NCBI GenBank assembly: GCA_039977295.1
Contig: JBDWDN010000003.1
Span: 186,001 to 250,000 of the forward strand
DNA: 64,000 nt
Direction of reading: 5' to 3'
Source: Hellea sp039977295
GTDB lineage: Bacteria > Pseudomonadota > Alphaproteobacteria > Caulobacterales > Maricaulaceae
The translations under genes were made by a program, and so were the position numbers. This document shows, in pieces, positions 56,125 through 64,000 of the stretch (position 1 is the first letter of the stretch; every line of letters starts with the position of its first letter). A model generated the notes under the pieces. The model worked only from the letters and a program-made list of their open reading frames with translations, searched no databases and was not told the DNA's origin.

Positions 56125-56619
56125 TCACTGTCCTGTTTTTTCTTCTAATGCTTGCTGATCCATTTCATATTTTGGCGTTCCAGGGGCGCGCCGATGATAA
56201 CGTCGCGCCATGAAATAAGCGATGCCAGTCCAAGACAGAATGATCGCAAAAAAGATACTAAATTGCCAAACCAAAAATCCGGGTTCAAATACACGGTTGC
56301 GGCCAGTCTCTTGATAGAGCAGCTCTAATAGAACTGATAGCGCCCCCATAATGGGCCATGTTAAGACGAGTATGGCCAATAATGTTGTCGCAATATAGGC
56401 AGGGCGTCGGGGATTATGGAGACGTTTAAAGACCTTGATATAACCCTCACGACTTATACGGCCGTCAAGCATAGCGTGTTCTTGTTTATAGTCGTAATCT
56501 TCTGCCGCATCTCGCTCGATATTTCGGTAACCCAAAAAAGCGCGCAGGCCGTAAAGAAGGGCGATGACGGCTAGAAGTGCCACTACCCAAAGAAAAGAAA
56601 TACCGTCAAATTTTTGCAT
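56125..56619 (-). CDS. Hypothetical three-helix membrane protein
   Basis: 164 residues with transmembrane helices at about 9-30, 78-100 and 118-140. Unknown family. After its TGA stop the same frame stays open for 36 codons and encodes another helix (WGIPPLVAIIGLILFLAF); see the separate entry. Ends in a charged tail (EEKTGQ). Confidence 0.7.
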   Translation of the reverse strand: MQKFDGISFLWVVALLAVIALLYGLRAFLGYRNIERDAAEDYDYKQEHAMLDGRISREGYIKVFKRLHNPRRPAYIATTLLAILVLTWPIMGALSVLLELLYQETGRNRVFEPGFLVWQFSIFFAIILSWTGIAYFMARRYHRRAPGTPKYEMDQQALEEKTGQ

Positions 56620-56739
56620 GTCGTAACTTTATAACATTTTCAGGGATAGGCAAGACAGCTTCTGTCATTTTTTATTGACCTTAGACAGCTCAGAAAATCC
56701 ATGATATGTGCAAATTAAAGCACGTAGGGTAAGGCGCGG

Positions 56740-58755
56740 ATGGATCCCGTAAGATTTTTTGCAGAGATGCGGCGGCGAAACGTGTTTCGCGTCACCGGCA
56801 CATATTTTGTGGGGGCATGGTTCCTCATTCAAACAGCCTATACACTTGAATCGGTGATGAATTTACCGGACTGGTTTGATGCGGGCGTGATGGCACTTAT
56901 GATATTGGGGGCGCCCATCGTTATTCTTCTGGCCTGGGCTTTCGAGTTAACGCCGGACGGGTTTAAGCGAACTGAGGTGATCTCAAAAGAGGACTCCATA
57001 GCTGCACAAACGGGCCGCAAGCTTGAAATTGCCATTATATGCGGACTTGTTCTGATTGGGGGATTGTTAATTGCCGACCGTATAATGCCTTCGGACAACG
57101 TCAAAACGGCGCGCCAGGCTGATAATCATTCTGTCGCGGTATTGCCATTCTCTAACCGGAGTAGTGAAGGAAGCGATGCATTTTTCGCAGATGGTATTCA
57201 TGATGATTTATTGACGCGTCTCTCAAAGGTGTCCTCTTTTGAAGTGATTTCTCGAACGTCAGTTATGGGATACCGAGATACAGAGAAACGGATCCCTGAA
57301 ATCGCCAAGGAATTGGGCGTGGCCGTTATCTTAGAAGGCGCCGTTCAGCGCGCAGGTGACCGCGTTCGTATCACGGTGAAGCTTATTGATGGTGAAGACG
57401 ACAAGCCGCTCTGGGCAGAAAATTACGACCGCGCCCTTACCACAGAAAGCATTTTTGATATTCAAGCGGAGATTACGCAGGTCATAGCAACTGCTTTGGA
57501 AGCCGTAATTTCAGGAGAAGATCAAACACTTCTCGCCGCAAAATCAACGGAAGATCTAGCGGCCTATGAAGCTTATTTGAAAGCGAAGTTGCTCTCGCGT
57601 TCTGATGGAAATAAAGAAGAAGACCTTCTGAGCTCGATTGAATTCGCAGATAAGGCGATTGCAATAGATCCTGAATTTGGGGACGCTTATGGCGTCAAAG
57701 CCTATGCTCAGATCTCGCAATATTGGTTTAATGGCCGGGATACGATATATCGGGATGCCGCATTAGGAAGTCTCTCCCAAGCCAAGAGATTGGCGCCAGA
57801 AAGTCCCCAAACTTTACTCTCTGAAGCTTTTTATAGTTATTGGGGTATCGGTGCCTTTAGAGAGGCCGACCGTATTTTTGACCGCGCCCTGAAAGTCGCG
57901 CCTAATAACGTCGACGCGCTAGCAGGTAAGGCTTTCATCACGCGGCGCCTGGGACGGTTTAAAGACTCAGCCAAGGACCTTGTGAAAGCCCAACGCCTCG
58001 ATCCAAAGTCCTTTTATTTGATGCCAGAATTGGCGCTGACCTATGCTTTAATTGGTGACTTTGAGAGGGCCGGCGCCATGTTAAAAAAAGCGGAAAGCGC
58101 GCGGCCAGACTCGCTTCAATTAGCGGCCTTTAAGGCTGCGATCTTGCAGTTTGAGGGCGACGCCATAGGCGCGCATGCGGCGCTGGGATCGACAGGAACA
58201 GTGCTGCAACAATCCAAAGTAAATTACGCGATTGCTACGCGAAACCCCGTTAAAATTGAGGCTGCGCTGAAGGAATGGCCTGAAAGCAGCCGCGCGCCAG
58301 AGAGCGGTCCTCATGCTTATCTACTTTCTCAAATCCGAGGGAATCTGGCGATGGGCAAGGATAGCGGCGACGACATAGCTAAACTGAGGGTCGCCGTCGC
58401 GGACAATCCGCCCTCAACAGATTGGGCAGAGAAATCTGATTACTCTCCCATAATAATTCCAGGATTACTTGGCGACAGAGACACCGTTTTCGCGCTGGCC
58501 GAAAGTTATGAAACTCAAGCGCCGGATGATGCGCTTGTAGCGTTTACGCAGCTTGGCGAATTAGCAGAGACTTTTGCGCGTTTAGGCGAGCTCGATAAGG
58601 CTATGGATTATGCCCAGCGCATGCAGGATATGACGGGGCCTCATCTTTTTCTTTTGCTACGCATGGAGCCAGGTCTTGATAATGTTCGCGATCAGCCGCG
58701 TTACCTTAAAATGCAAGCAGAGTATGATAGTTGGGCGGCAAGGCAAACAGAGTAA
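56740..58755 (+). CDS. FlgO/TolB-like domain and TPR protein
   Basis: 671 residues. Two transmembrane helices in the first 115 residues, an AVLPF...FADGIHDDLLTRLSKV segment (FlgO/TolB-N-like, about 130-250), then TPR repeats to the end (for example EFGDAYGVKAYAQ, APNNVDALAGKAFI). Such proteins are common in marine proteobacteria, where this domain is often joined to adenylate-cyclase-like or DNA-binding domains; here neither is present. Role unknown, presumably signalling or scaffold. Confidence 0.85.
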   Translation: MDPVRFFAEMRRRNVFRVTGTYFVGAWFLIQTAYTLESVMNLPDWFDAGVMALMILGAPIVILLAWAFELTPDGFKRTEVISKEDSIAAQTGRKLEIAIICGLVLIGGLLIADRIMPSDNVKTARQADNHSVAVLPFSNRSSEGSDAFFADGIHDDLLTRLSKVSSFEVISRTSVMGYRDTEKRIPEIAKELGVAVILEGAVQRAGDRVRITVKLIDGEDDKPLWAENYDRALTTESIFDIQAEITQVIATALEAVISGEDQTLLAAKSTEDLAAYEAYLKAKLLSRSDGNKEEDLLSSIEFADKAIAIDPEFGDAYGVKAYAQISQYWFNGRDTIYRDAALGSLSQAKRLAPESPQTLLSEAFYSYWGIGAFREADRIFDRALKVAPNNVDALAGKAFITRRLGRFKDSAKDLVKAQRLDPKSFYLMPELALTYALIGDFERAGAMLKKAESARPDSLQLAAFKAAILQFEGDAIGAHAALGSTGTVLQQSKVNYAIATRNPVKIEAALKEWPESSRAPESGPHAYLLSQIRGNLAMGKDSGDDIAKLRVAVADNPPSTDWAEKSDYSPIIIPGLLGDRDTVFALAESYETQAPDDALVAFTQLGELAETFARLGELDKAMDYAQRMQDMTGPHLFLLLRMEPGLDNVRDQPRYLKMQAEYDSWAARQTE

Positions 58756-58769
58756 CTGAAGGAAGCTGG

Positions 58770-58783
58770 TTGGTTGCAACCAA
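58770..58783. promoter_or_regulatory. Perfect 14-bp palindrome upstream of the FMN reductase
   Basis: TTGGTTGCAACCAA reads the same on both strands and sits about 60 bp before the reductase start, in a gap of 88 bp. It looks like an operator for a dimeric regulator; the regulator is unknown. Confidence 0.4.
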
Positions 58784-58843
58784 TTCTTGATGCGGCGCGT
58801 ATAACCATTATAACGCTCGCAAACATTTCCCAAAGGATATATT

Positions 58844-59392
58844 ATGACTGCTCCGAAAATTGCCTTTATCTGTGGGTCTTTGCGTCAGGGATCTATGAAT
58901 AAAACGCTAGAGAAAGCCTTGATAAAGCGGTTTAAGATGGCAGGCGCAAAGACAAGTTCTATTGACCTCGGTAAATATGAAATGCCGCTATACCACGGCG
59001 ATCTAAAAACGCCCGCCACCGTTAAAAAACTGATCACACGCCTGAAAGCCTTTGACGGTATTGTTGTTGTCTCGCCGGAATATAATGGCTGCCTCCCTCC
59101 GCTTTTAAAGAACACCATTGATTGGACCAGCACAGTTAGCACCGACTATATTAAGTCGGCTGTTTGGGGGCTTGCCTCAGCGACTCCTGGGCCCATGAGC
59201 GGCATAATGTGTATGCGTCAGATGCAGTTTATCTTTACACGTTTAGGCGGCGATGTCCTCCCGCAGCAAGTTGGCTGCGGACATGCGGCCAAGGCCTTCG
59301 ATGCTAAGGGAAATCTTATGGCGCAACCGGCGCTCACCTTTGCCGATAATATGCGTGATATGATGCTGGAGCGTATCGCTCAAAAAGGCTAG
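58844..59392 (+). CDS. NADPH-dependent FMN reductase
   Basis: 182 residues of the flavodoxin-like NAD(P)H:flavin/quinone oxidoreductase family. The phosphate-binding loop is GSLRQGSMNKTL and the family SPEYNGCLPPLLKNTIDW is complete. Cytoplasmic; reduces FMN or quinones, often in stress response. Starts after an AAAGGAT Shine-Dalgarno; 9 bp before nth. Confidence 0.92.
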   Translation: MTAPKIAFICGSLRQGSMNKTLEKALIKRFKMAGAKTSSIDLGKYEMPLYHGDLKTPATVKKLITRLKAFDGIVVVSPEYNGCLPPLLKNTIDWTSTVSTDYIKSAVWGLASATPGPMSGIMCMRQMQFIFTRLGGDVLPQQVGCGHAAKAFDAKGNLMAQPALTFADNMRDMMLERIAQKG

Positions 59393-59401
59393 GCCTCTTA
59401 T

Positions 59402-60091
59402 ATGGCTAAGAAAGAAAAGCTCTATAAAGATTTGCCACGGCCCAAATTAAACCGCGCGCAAATTAGTGACATTTACCGTCACCTGCAAACGCTTGACCCA
59501 GCGCCCCGCACCGAACTGCATTATAGTAATGTTTATACTCTGGTTGTCGCCGTGGCCCTGTCGGCGCAATCCACAGATGTTGGCGTCAATAAAGCAACGA
59601 AAGCTTTATTCGCCAAAGCTGATACACCCGAAAAGATGGTTGCGCTTGGTGAAGATACGGTTCGCGATCATATCAAGACCATTGGCCTTTACAAAAACAA
59701 GGCCAAGAATGTAATCAAGCTGTCGCAAATGCTTATCGATGATTTTGGGTCCGAAGTCCCGGATAATCGCGATGACCTTGTAAAGCTCCCAGGTGTTGGC
59801 CGAAAGACAGCCAATGTTGTTTTGAATGATTATTTTGGACAACCCACAATGGCCGTGGATACCCATATTTTTCGCGTCTCAAACCGAACGGGCATGGCCC
59901 CTGGCATAGACCCTGTTGAGGTTGAGCTTAACCTACTCCGGGTGACCGCAGATGAATTTATGGATCACGCCCATCACTGGCTCATTCTCCATGGCCGCTA
60001 CACATGTTTAGCCCGCAAGCCAAAATGCTATAATTGCGCGGTAAGGCATATCTGTAAGTTTAGACCAAAGACGTTAAGGCCCGAGGATTAG
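59402..60091 (+). CDS. nth: Endonuclease III
   Basis: 229 residues; DNA glycosylase/AP lyase of base-excision repair acting on oxidised pyrimidines. The helix-hairpin-helix reads LPGVGRKTANVVL with the catalytic Lys, the catalytic Asp is in AVDTH, and the 4Fe-4S cluster cysteines follow C-x6-C-x2-C-x5-C at the C-terminus. A short unusual N-terminal extension of about 20 residues is rich in Lys and Pro. Confidence 0.95.
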   Translation: MAKKEKLYKDLPRPKLNRAQISDIYRHLQTLDPAPRTELHYSNVYTLVVAVALSAQSTDVGVNKATKALFAKADTPEKMVALGEDTVRDHIKTIGLYKNKAKNVIKLSQMLIDDFGSEVPDNRDDLVKLPGVGRKTANVVLNDYFGQPTMAVDTHIFRVSNRTGMAPGIDPVEVELNLLRVTADEFMDHAHHWLILHGRYTCLARKPKCYNCAVRHICKFRPKTLRPED

Positions 60092-60194
60092 CGCGCAATT
60101 AAAAAGTGAGGGATATTGTTGGATACGGCAGAGCCTATCCGCAAATGACGTTGAGACACTGCGCTCTATCTTTACGGCCTCCGATAATCAAAGA

Positions 60195-60752
60195 TTGCCG
60201 ATAAAGGAACAGAGCGAGAGCTTTATTTCTGCCTTGGGAAATATTACGAAATGCGTCCAGTCTGTGCTGCCTGATGCAAGACCTGTTCGCCTCGTCGCAT
60301 TTAACAAATCTAATAAAAAGAACTGGGCCGTTTCTTGGCATCAAGACCGCATTATATCTGTTTGTAAAAAAGAGAATGTAAGGGGCTATTCAAATTGGAG
60401 CCGCAAGGCAGGACTTTGGCACTGTGAACCTCCGCCGCCCATATTAGAAAATATGTTAGCTGTACGCGCCCATTTAGATGAAGCAGAAATTCAAACGGGC
60501 GCCTTGGAAATATTAAGCGGCTCACATCAATTCGGTAAAGTTACAGCAGATCAAATAAATAATGTAGTTGATAATTGCGCGCCCGTCACCTGCTTAGCCA
60601 AAACAGGGGATCTTATGATTATGAAAATGCTCACGCTTCACCGCTCAAAACCATCACTACGTGATGCCCCAAGACGCGCCATCCGCATTGACTATAGCGC
60701 AGATATACTTCCCACGCCCCTGCAATGGGAAACGGGCGAAAAGTGTGAGTAG
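60195..60752 (+). CDS. Phytanoyl-CoA dioxygenase (PhyH) family protein
   Basis: 185 residues from a TTG. Fe(II)/2-oxoglutarate-dependent oxygenase fold: the HxD ligands in SWHQD, the third His in TLHRSKP, and the 2-oxoglutarate Arg in RRAIRIDYS. The frame is open back to 60078 and encodes a typical N-terminus (SEGYCWIRQSLSANDVETLRSIF) without ATG, GTG or TTG; ATT at 60087, overlapping the nth stop, is a possible start. The TTG is used here only as the first conventional codon. Confidence 0.8.
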   Translation: MPIKEQSESFISALGNITKCVQSVLPDARPVRLVAFNKSNKKNWAVSWHQDRIISVCKKENVRGYSNWSRKAGLWHCEPPPPILENMLAVRAHLDEAEIQTGALEILSGSHQFGKVTADQINNVVDNCAPVTCLAKTGDLMIMKMLTLHRSKPSLRDAPRRAIRIDYSADILPTPLQWETGEKCE

Positions 60753-60754
60753 CC

Positions 60755-60979
60755 CTAACCTACCAAATCAAATTCGAAGTTCTGATTTTGCGCGATGTGC
60801 TTCTGCGCAGGCTTGGAGTCGCCGCTAGCTTCTGCGCGCCATTTAAAGATTGTGGCTAAGGGAGAGCCAGCAGGGCAATACCAGCGCTGAACTGAGGGAT
60901 CCCATTTTGCGCCGAGGCGTTTTGCCATCTCGCGGTCAGTATATTTAACGTCCAAAAATTTCTTAGCTGCACGGGCCAT
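60755..60979 (-). CDS. DUF5710-like small protein
   Basis: 74 residues from the ATG at 60979. The segment FLDVKYTDREMAKRLGAKWD followed by VQRWYCP matches the DUF5710 type, small domains found in DNA-primase- and helicase-like proteins. Function unknown. Convergent with the PhyH gene, 2 bp apart at their ends. Confidence 0.75.
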   Translation of the reverse strand: MARAAKKFLDVKYTDREMAKRLGAKWDPSVQRWYCPAGSPLATIFKWRAEASGDSKPAQKHIAQNQNFEFDLVG

Positions 60980-61122
60980 AAGGGTTTCCTTCCATGTGTT
61001 CCAGAATGAGAACATATCAAGAACAAATAGAAAGAGTCAATCCTAAAATTCACACGCCCTCTCGACAGCTACCGCCAATCTTCTTAAGCCATCCTCAAAC
61101 ATAATTTCCGCAGGAGAATTTC

Positions 61123-62061
61123 ATGGCTATTCAAACACGTATCACCAAGATGTTAAACATTGAGAAGCCTATTATTCAGGCGGCTATGGGGTGGATTGCG
61201 CGTTCTCAACTTTCTTCCGCTGTGTCCAATGCAGGCGGGATGGGCATTATAGAGACAAGCTCGGGCGAGCTGGACGCGGTGCGAGAAGAAATACTCAAGA
61301 TGCGTGATCTGACGGATAAGCCGTTCGGTGTAAACGTCGCGCAGGCCTTTGTTCGTGATCCGAAGATTATCGACTTTATTATTGATCAAGGCGTGAAATT
61401 CGTCACCACATCTGCTGGAGACCCCAAAAAATATACGGCTTTATTAAAAGACGCAGGTCTGACAGTTTTCCATGTCGTGCCGAGTTTGAAAGGCGCGCTC
61501 CGCGCGATTGAAGCTGGCGTTGACGGTTTAATAGTCGAAGGCGGCGAAGGCGGGGGTTTCAAGAACCCCGAAGATGTTGCCAGTATGGTTTTGATCCCTC
61601 AAGTCTGCGAAGCTGTTGACGTCCCTGTTGTCGCCGCGGGCGGCATTTCCGATGGCCGAAGTATGGCGGCGGCTTTTGCTTTGGGCGCAGAAGGCGTTTT
61701 GATGGGGACACGCATTTTAAGCGCGGCCGAGAGCCCCGTTCACGGGAATTGGAAAAAGGCTATAATTGAGGCCGACGCGACCGATACCGTTTTCCTAAAC
61801 CGCTCTGGCCCTGGGCCCGCCTTGAGAGCCCTGCGAACAGAACGGACAACACGGCTGCAAAAAGAAGGTGTAGAAAATATCTTTGGTGAATTTGCGGGAA
61901 CGCAGGACGTCTATTTTGGCGGAAACCTAGAAGCGGGCATTGCCCTGACAGGCCAGGTTGCGGGCCGCATCACCGACATAAAACCCGTAAAGCAAATTTT
62001 TGACGATACCTTAAAAGAGTTTGGTGAGGTTACGGGACGCTTGGCGGCGTTGAGCAGGTAG
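61123..62061 (+). CDS. Nitronate monooxygenase-like FMN protein
   Basis: 312 residues, TIM-barrel of the nitronate monooxygenase/FabK family. FMN-binding loops are GVNVAQ, VAAGGISDGRSMAAAFALGAEGVLMGTRIL. The catalytic His of the family (usually within EAGGHxG) is replaced: the place reads GGEGGGFKNPED, so the enzyme may have another activity. Strong AGGAG upstream of the ATG. Confidence 0.85.
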   Translation: MAIQTRITKMLNIEKPIIQAAMGWIARSQLSSAVSNAGGMGIIETSSGELDAVREEILKMRDLTDKPFGVNVAQAFVRDPKIIDFIIDQGVKFVTTSAGDPKKYTALLKDAGLTVFHVVPSLKGALRAIEAGVDGLIVEGGEGGGFKNPEDVASMVLIPQVCEAVDVPVVAAGGISDGRSMAAAFALGAEGVLMGTRILSAAESPVHGNWKKAIIEADATDTVFLNRSGPGPALRALRTERTTRLQKEGVENIFGEFAGTQDVYFGGNLEAGIALTGQVAGRITDIKPVKQIFDDTLKEFGEVTGRLAALSR

Positions 62062-62068
62062 CGCTTAA

Positions 62069-62815
62069 GTGGCCGCTAAATTTGCGAGAGTTGACCCTTT
62101 TATATTTTCGGTGCCTGGCACGGCATTGGACACCAATGCCTTTATATCTAAACAAGATCAGGCAAAATGGCGGCTTATCTGTCTTCCCGGAACACCAAGC
62201 CAGCCTTATCTTTTTACCCGCCTTTTACGGATGGCTTCAGAAGACTTAGAAGTTGTCGTTATTAACCGGCTAGGTTTTCATAAGTCGCATTCTTCGCCTA
62301 TCTTGAATTTCAATGATCAAGTGCGTGTCGTTGAACCTTTTTTAAACGATAAGAGGAACATTGTTTTGGGAATTTCTTATGGCGGCGCGTTAGCGTTGAC
62401 TGCCGGATTAAATTATCCTGATAGCGTTGAGGGCATTATTACCGGCGCAGCGTTGATGACTGAACCTCATAATTATGCGAGGGCTATCGTTGGATCTGAA
62501 GTTTTTAAAAAGTTCGAAGGCGTCACGCCCAAAAAGATTAGGCACATGAAAGCCGAGATTGTCGGCCGCAGACAACAAATTGGACCCTTGCTAGAACGAT
62601 TAAGAGAGCTTCGCGTGCCTGTCGAAGTTTTGCACGGAACATTAGACACACTTGTGCCAAAAAGTGACGCGCAAGTTCTGATGAACGCCATAGGTGATGG
62701 AGCGCGCTACCACGAGATTAAAGGCGGGACACATTATTTAGAGCTACAAATGCCCAAGTGTATTTTGCAAGCCTTGGATCAGCTTATTTCGAAAATTGAA
62801 TCTAAAGAGGCATAG
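62069..62815 (+). CDS. Alpha/beta hydrolase
   Basis: 248 residues from a GTG that starts 7 bp after the previous stop, so the two genes are one transcript. The nucleophile elbow is GISYGGALAL (Ser about 109), the acid Asp is in HGTLDTLVP, and the His in GGTHYLELQ. Substrate unknown. Confidence 0.85.
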   Translation: MAAKFARVDPFIFSVPGTALDTNAFISKQDQAKWRLICLPGTPSQPYLFTRLLRMASEDLEVVVINRLGFHKSHSSPILNFNDQVRVVEPFLNDKRNIVLGISYGGALALTAGLNYPDSVEGIITGAALMTEPHNYARAIVGSEVFKKFEGVTPKKIRHMKAEIVGRRQQIGPLLERLRELRVPVEVLHGTLDTLVPKSDAQVLMNAIGDGARYHEIKGGTHYLELQMPKCILQALDQLISKIESKEA

Positions 62816-62824
62816 GCTCAGGGC

Positions 62825-63844
62825 TTAAGCAGGTAAGCCCATCTTGCGCATTCTAAATGAGACCATCTTCTGACGCGTTTCACACCAGAGCGCTAATCGC
62901 ACACATTTAAAACTTTGCCATAATGTCAGGCGCCCGACTGTTTTCAATTCAGGATGCGCTTTAAGAATTCTTGGCAGTTGATAAAATGGTATTCGGCTAG
63001 ACAGATGATGCACATGGTGCACGCCGATATTGCCTGTAAACCACATAAGCGGCTGCGGTAGATCATAATAGGAACTTCCGTGAAGCGCTGCGCCTTCGCG
63101 GCTCCAATCTTCTGTGCGCGACCAGTGAGTCTCGTCAAATTGGTGCTGCACGTAAAACATCCAGACTCCGATAGAGGCGCCGATAATAATAATGGGTATT
63201 TGAATGAGCAAGAATGCTTTGAGGCCAACGCCCCAGATTAAGAGGCCGTATAGTAAAGCGACGCCCGCATTTGTGGTCAGCGTTGAGACCCACGGCATAG
63301 TGCGTTTCATCGCGCCAATCGGTAAGCGCTGCGCAAGGATGAACACATAAGCAGGGCCAACGCCGAACATAACAACAGGATGACGGTAAAGACGGTATTT
63401 GAGTTTACCCCATTTCGACAAGGCCGCAAATTCATCAACCGTGAGCGTAATGATATCATCACCAACGCCGCGGCGGTCGAGGTTGCCAGAACTAGCATGG
63501 TGGAGCGCATGACCTCTGCGCCAATGATCATAAGGCGTTAGGGTGAGAATGCCGATAAAGCGCCCGACCCAATCATTGGCCTTTTTCGAGGAAAACATAG
63601 AGCCATGGCCGCAATCATGCTGCACGATAAAGAGACGCACAATAAGGCCCCCCGCGGGGATAACGCCGAGCAAAGCCCAATATTGGCCAATAGCTAATAG
63701 GCCCCACATGGCGGCCCATAGGGCAAGAAAAGGAATGAGAGTAACGAGAACTTCATATACAGCGCGCCAATCTTCGGATTTACGGTATGGCGCTAAGCGT
63801 GCAAACCATGTTTTGGCAGTCGCCGCTGGATTTGGAAGTGTCAT
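62825..63844 (-). CDS. Membrane fatty acid desaturase
   Basis: 339 residues, four or so transmembrane helices with the three histidine boxes of acyl-lipid desaturases: HDCGH, HALHH, HHVHH, plus HQFDETHW. These bind the di-iron centre that inserts a double bond into membrane fatty acyl chains, which adjusts fluidity. Start at the ATG 63844. Confidence 0.93.
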   Translation of the reverse strand: MTLPNPAATAKTWFARLAPYRKSEDWRAVYEVLVTLIPFLALWAAMWGLLAIGQYWALLGVIPAGGLIVRLFIVQHDCGHGSMFSSKKANDWVGRFIGILTLTPYDHWRRGHALHHASSGNLDRRGVGDDIITLTVDEFAALSKWGKLKYRLYRHPVVMFGVGPAYVFILAQRLPIGAMKRTMPWVSTLTTNAGVALLYGLLIWGVGLKAFLLIQIPIIIIGASIGVWMFYVQHQFDETHWSRTEDWSREGAALHGSSYYDLPQPLMWFTGNIGVHHVHHLSSRIPFYQLPRILKAHPELKTVGRLTLWQSFKCVRLALWCETRQKMVSFRMRKMGLPA

Positions 63845-63944
63845 ATTCAGCCCTTCAGTTATGTTTAAGACTTGACCTGATTTGTCTTAACCCTCGGTTA
63901 AAAGAACTGATTTGGAAAGTGAAATTTACACAAGTTTTCGTGAC

Positions 63945-64000
63945 TTATTCTGCTAGCCGTTTTGCCAAAGCTTCGGCAAGTTTTTGCGCGCCTGCATTCT
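63945..64000 (-). CDS. 3' end of a gene running off the right edge
   Basis: The minus strand reads from the window edge through AGAQKLAEALAKRLAE to a TAA at 63945. Only the last 17 or 18 codons are visible, an amphipathic helix. The product cannot be named. Confidence 0.35.
   Translation of the reverse strand, partial: NAGAQKLAEALAKRLAE

Overview
This 64 kb window comes from the chromosome of a Gram-negative bacterium, most likely a marine alphaproteobacterium of the Hyphomonadales/Maricaulales kind. That assignment is an inference. It rests on a DUF4167 gene directly after prmC, on Caulobacterales-like versions of gyrB, infC, argG and dapB, on many lipoproteins and outer-membrane signals, and on moderate base composition. 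No rRNA, tRNA, CRISPR array, phage or transposase gene was seen.

Layout. 1-6.7 kb: the 5' part of a short-chain dehydrogenase that runs off the left edge, a small lipoprotein, a LemA/DUF2207 membrane pair, a two-gene unit with a zinc-protease-like lipoprotein, and an SH3-domain secreted protein. 6.8-28.4 kb: one minus-strand gene of about 7,200 codons dominates the window. It encodes an extended signal peptide, an N-terminal head, 44 tandem DUF11/DUF7507-type domains in two classes (20 repeats mostly without cysteine, then 24 with a conserved cysteine pair), further DUF11-like, calcium-loop and SdrD-B-like domains, and a C-terminal outer-membrane beta-barrel ending in Phe. It looks like a giant surface stalk or adhesin. 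An AT-rich leader separates it from a divergent HxlR-family regulator that has its own inverted-repeat operator.

29-47 kb: ttcA coupled to an MscS-type channel, argG, a Gln/Pro-rich membrane protein, a quinone-reductase-like dehydrogenase, small secreted proteins, a GT51-like protein between two copies of a structured ~170 bp repeat, then gyrB, a YdbH-type AsmA-like protein, an M23 endopeptidase, a membrane protein with AT-hook tails, and a thioredoxin-prmC-DUF4167 cluster.

47-64 kb: housekeeping and envelope genes: alpha/beta hydrolases, a GT4 glycosyltransferase, infC (read from an ATC start), a CPBP protease, a frame-broken MGMT-like gene, a DUF4345 protein, a gluzincin, a DUF1287 protein, dapB, an M50-like protein, gloA, a FlgO/TPR protein, an FMN reductase, nth, a PhyH dioxygenase, a nitronate-monooxygenase-like protein and a fatty-acid desaturase. 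A last gene runs off the right edge.

The strongest leads are the giant two-class repeat protein with its divergent HxlR regulator, the DUF4282-AT-hook membrane protein that could tether DNA to the membrane, the catalytically incomplete GT51-like protein flanked by structured repeats, and several genes between 49 and 61 kb whose reading frames lack a normal start codon or carry in-frame breaks.
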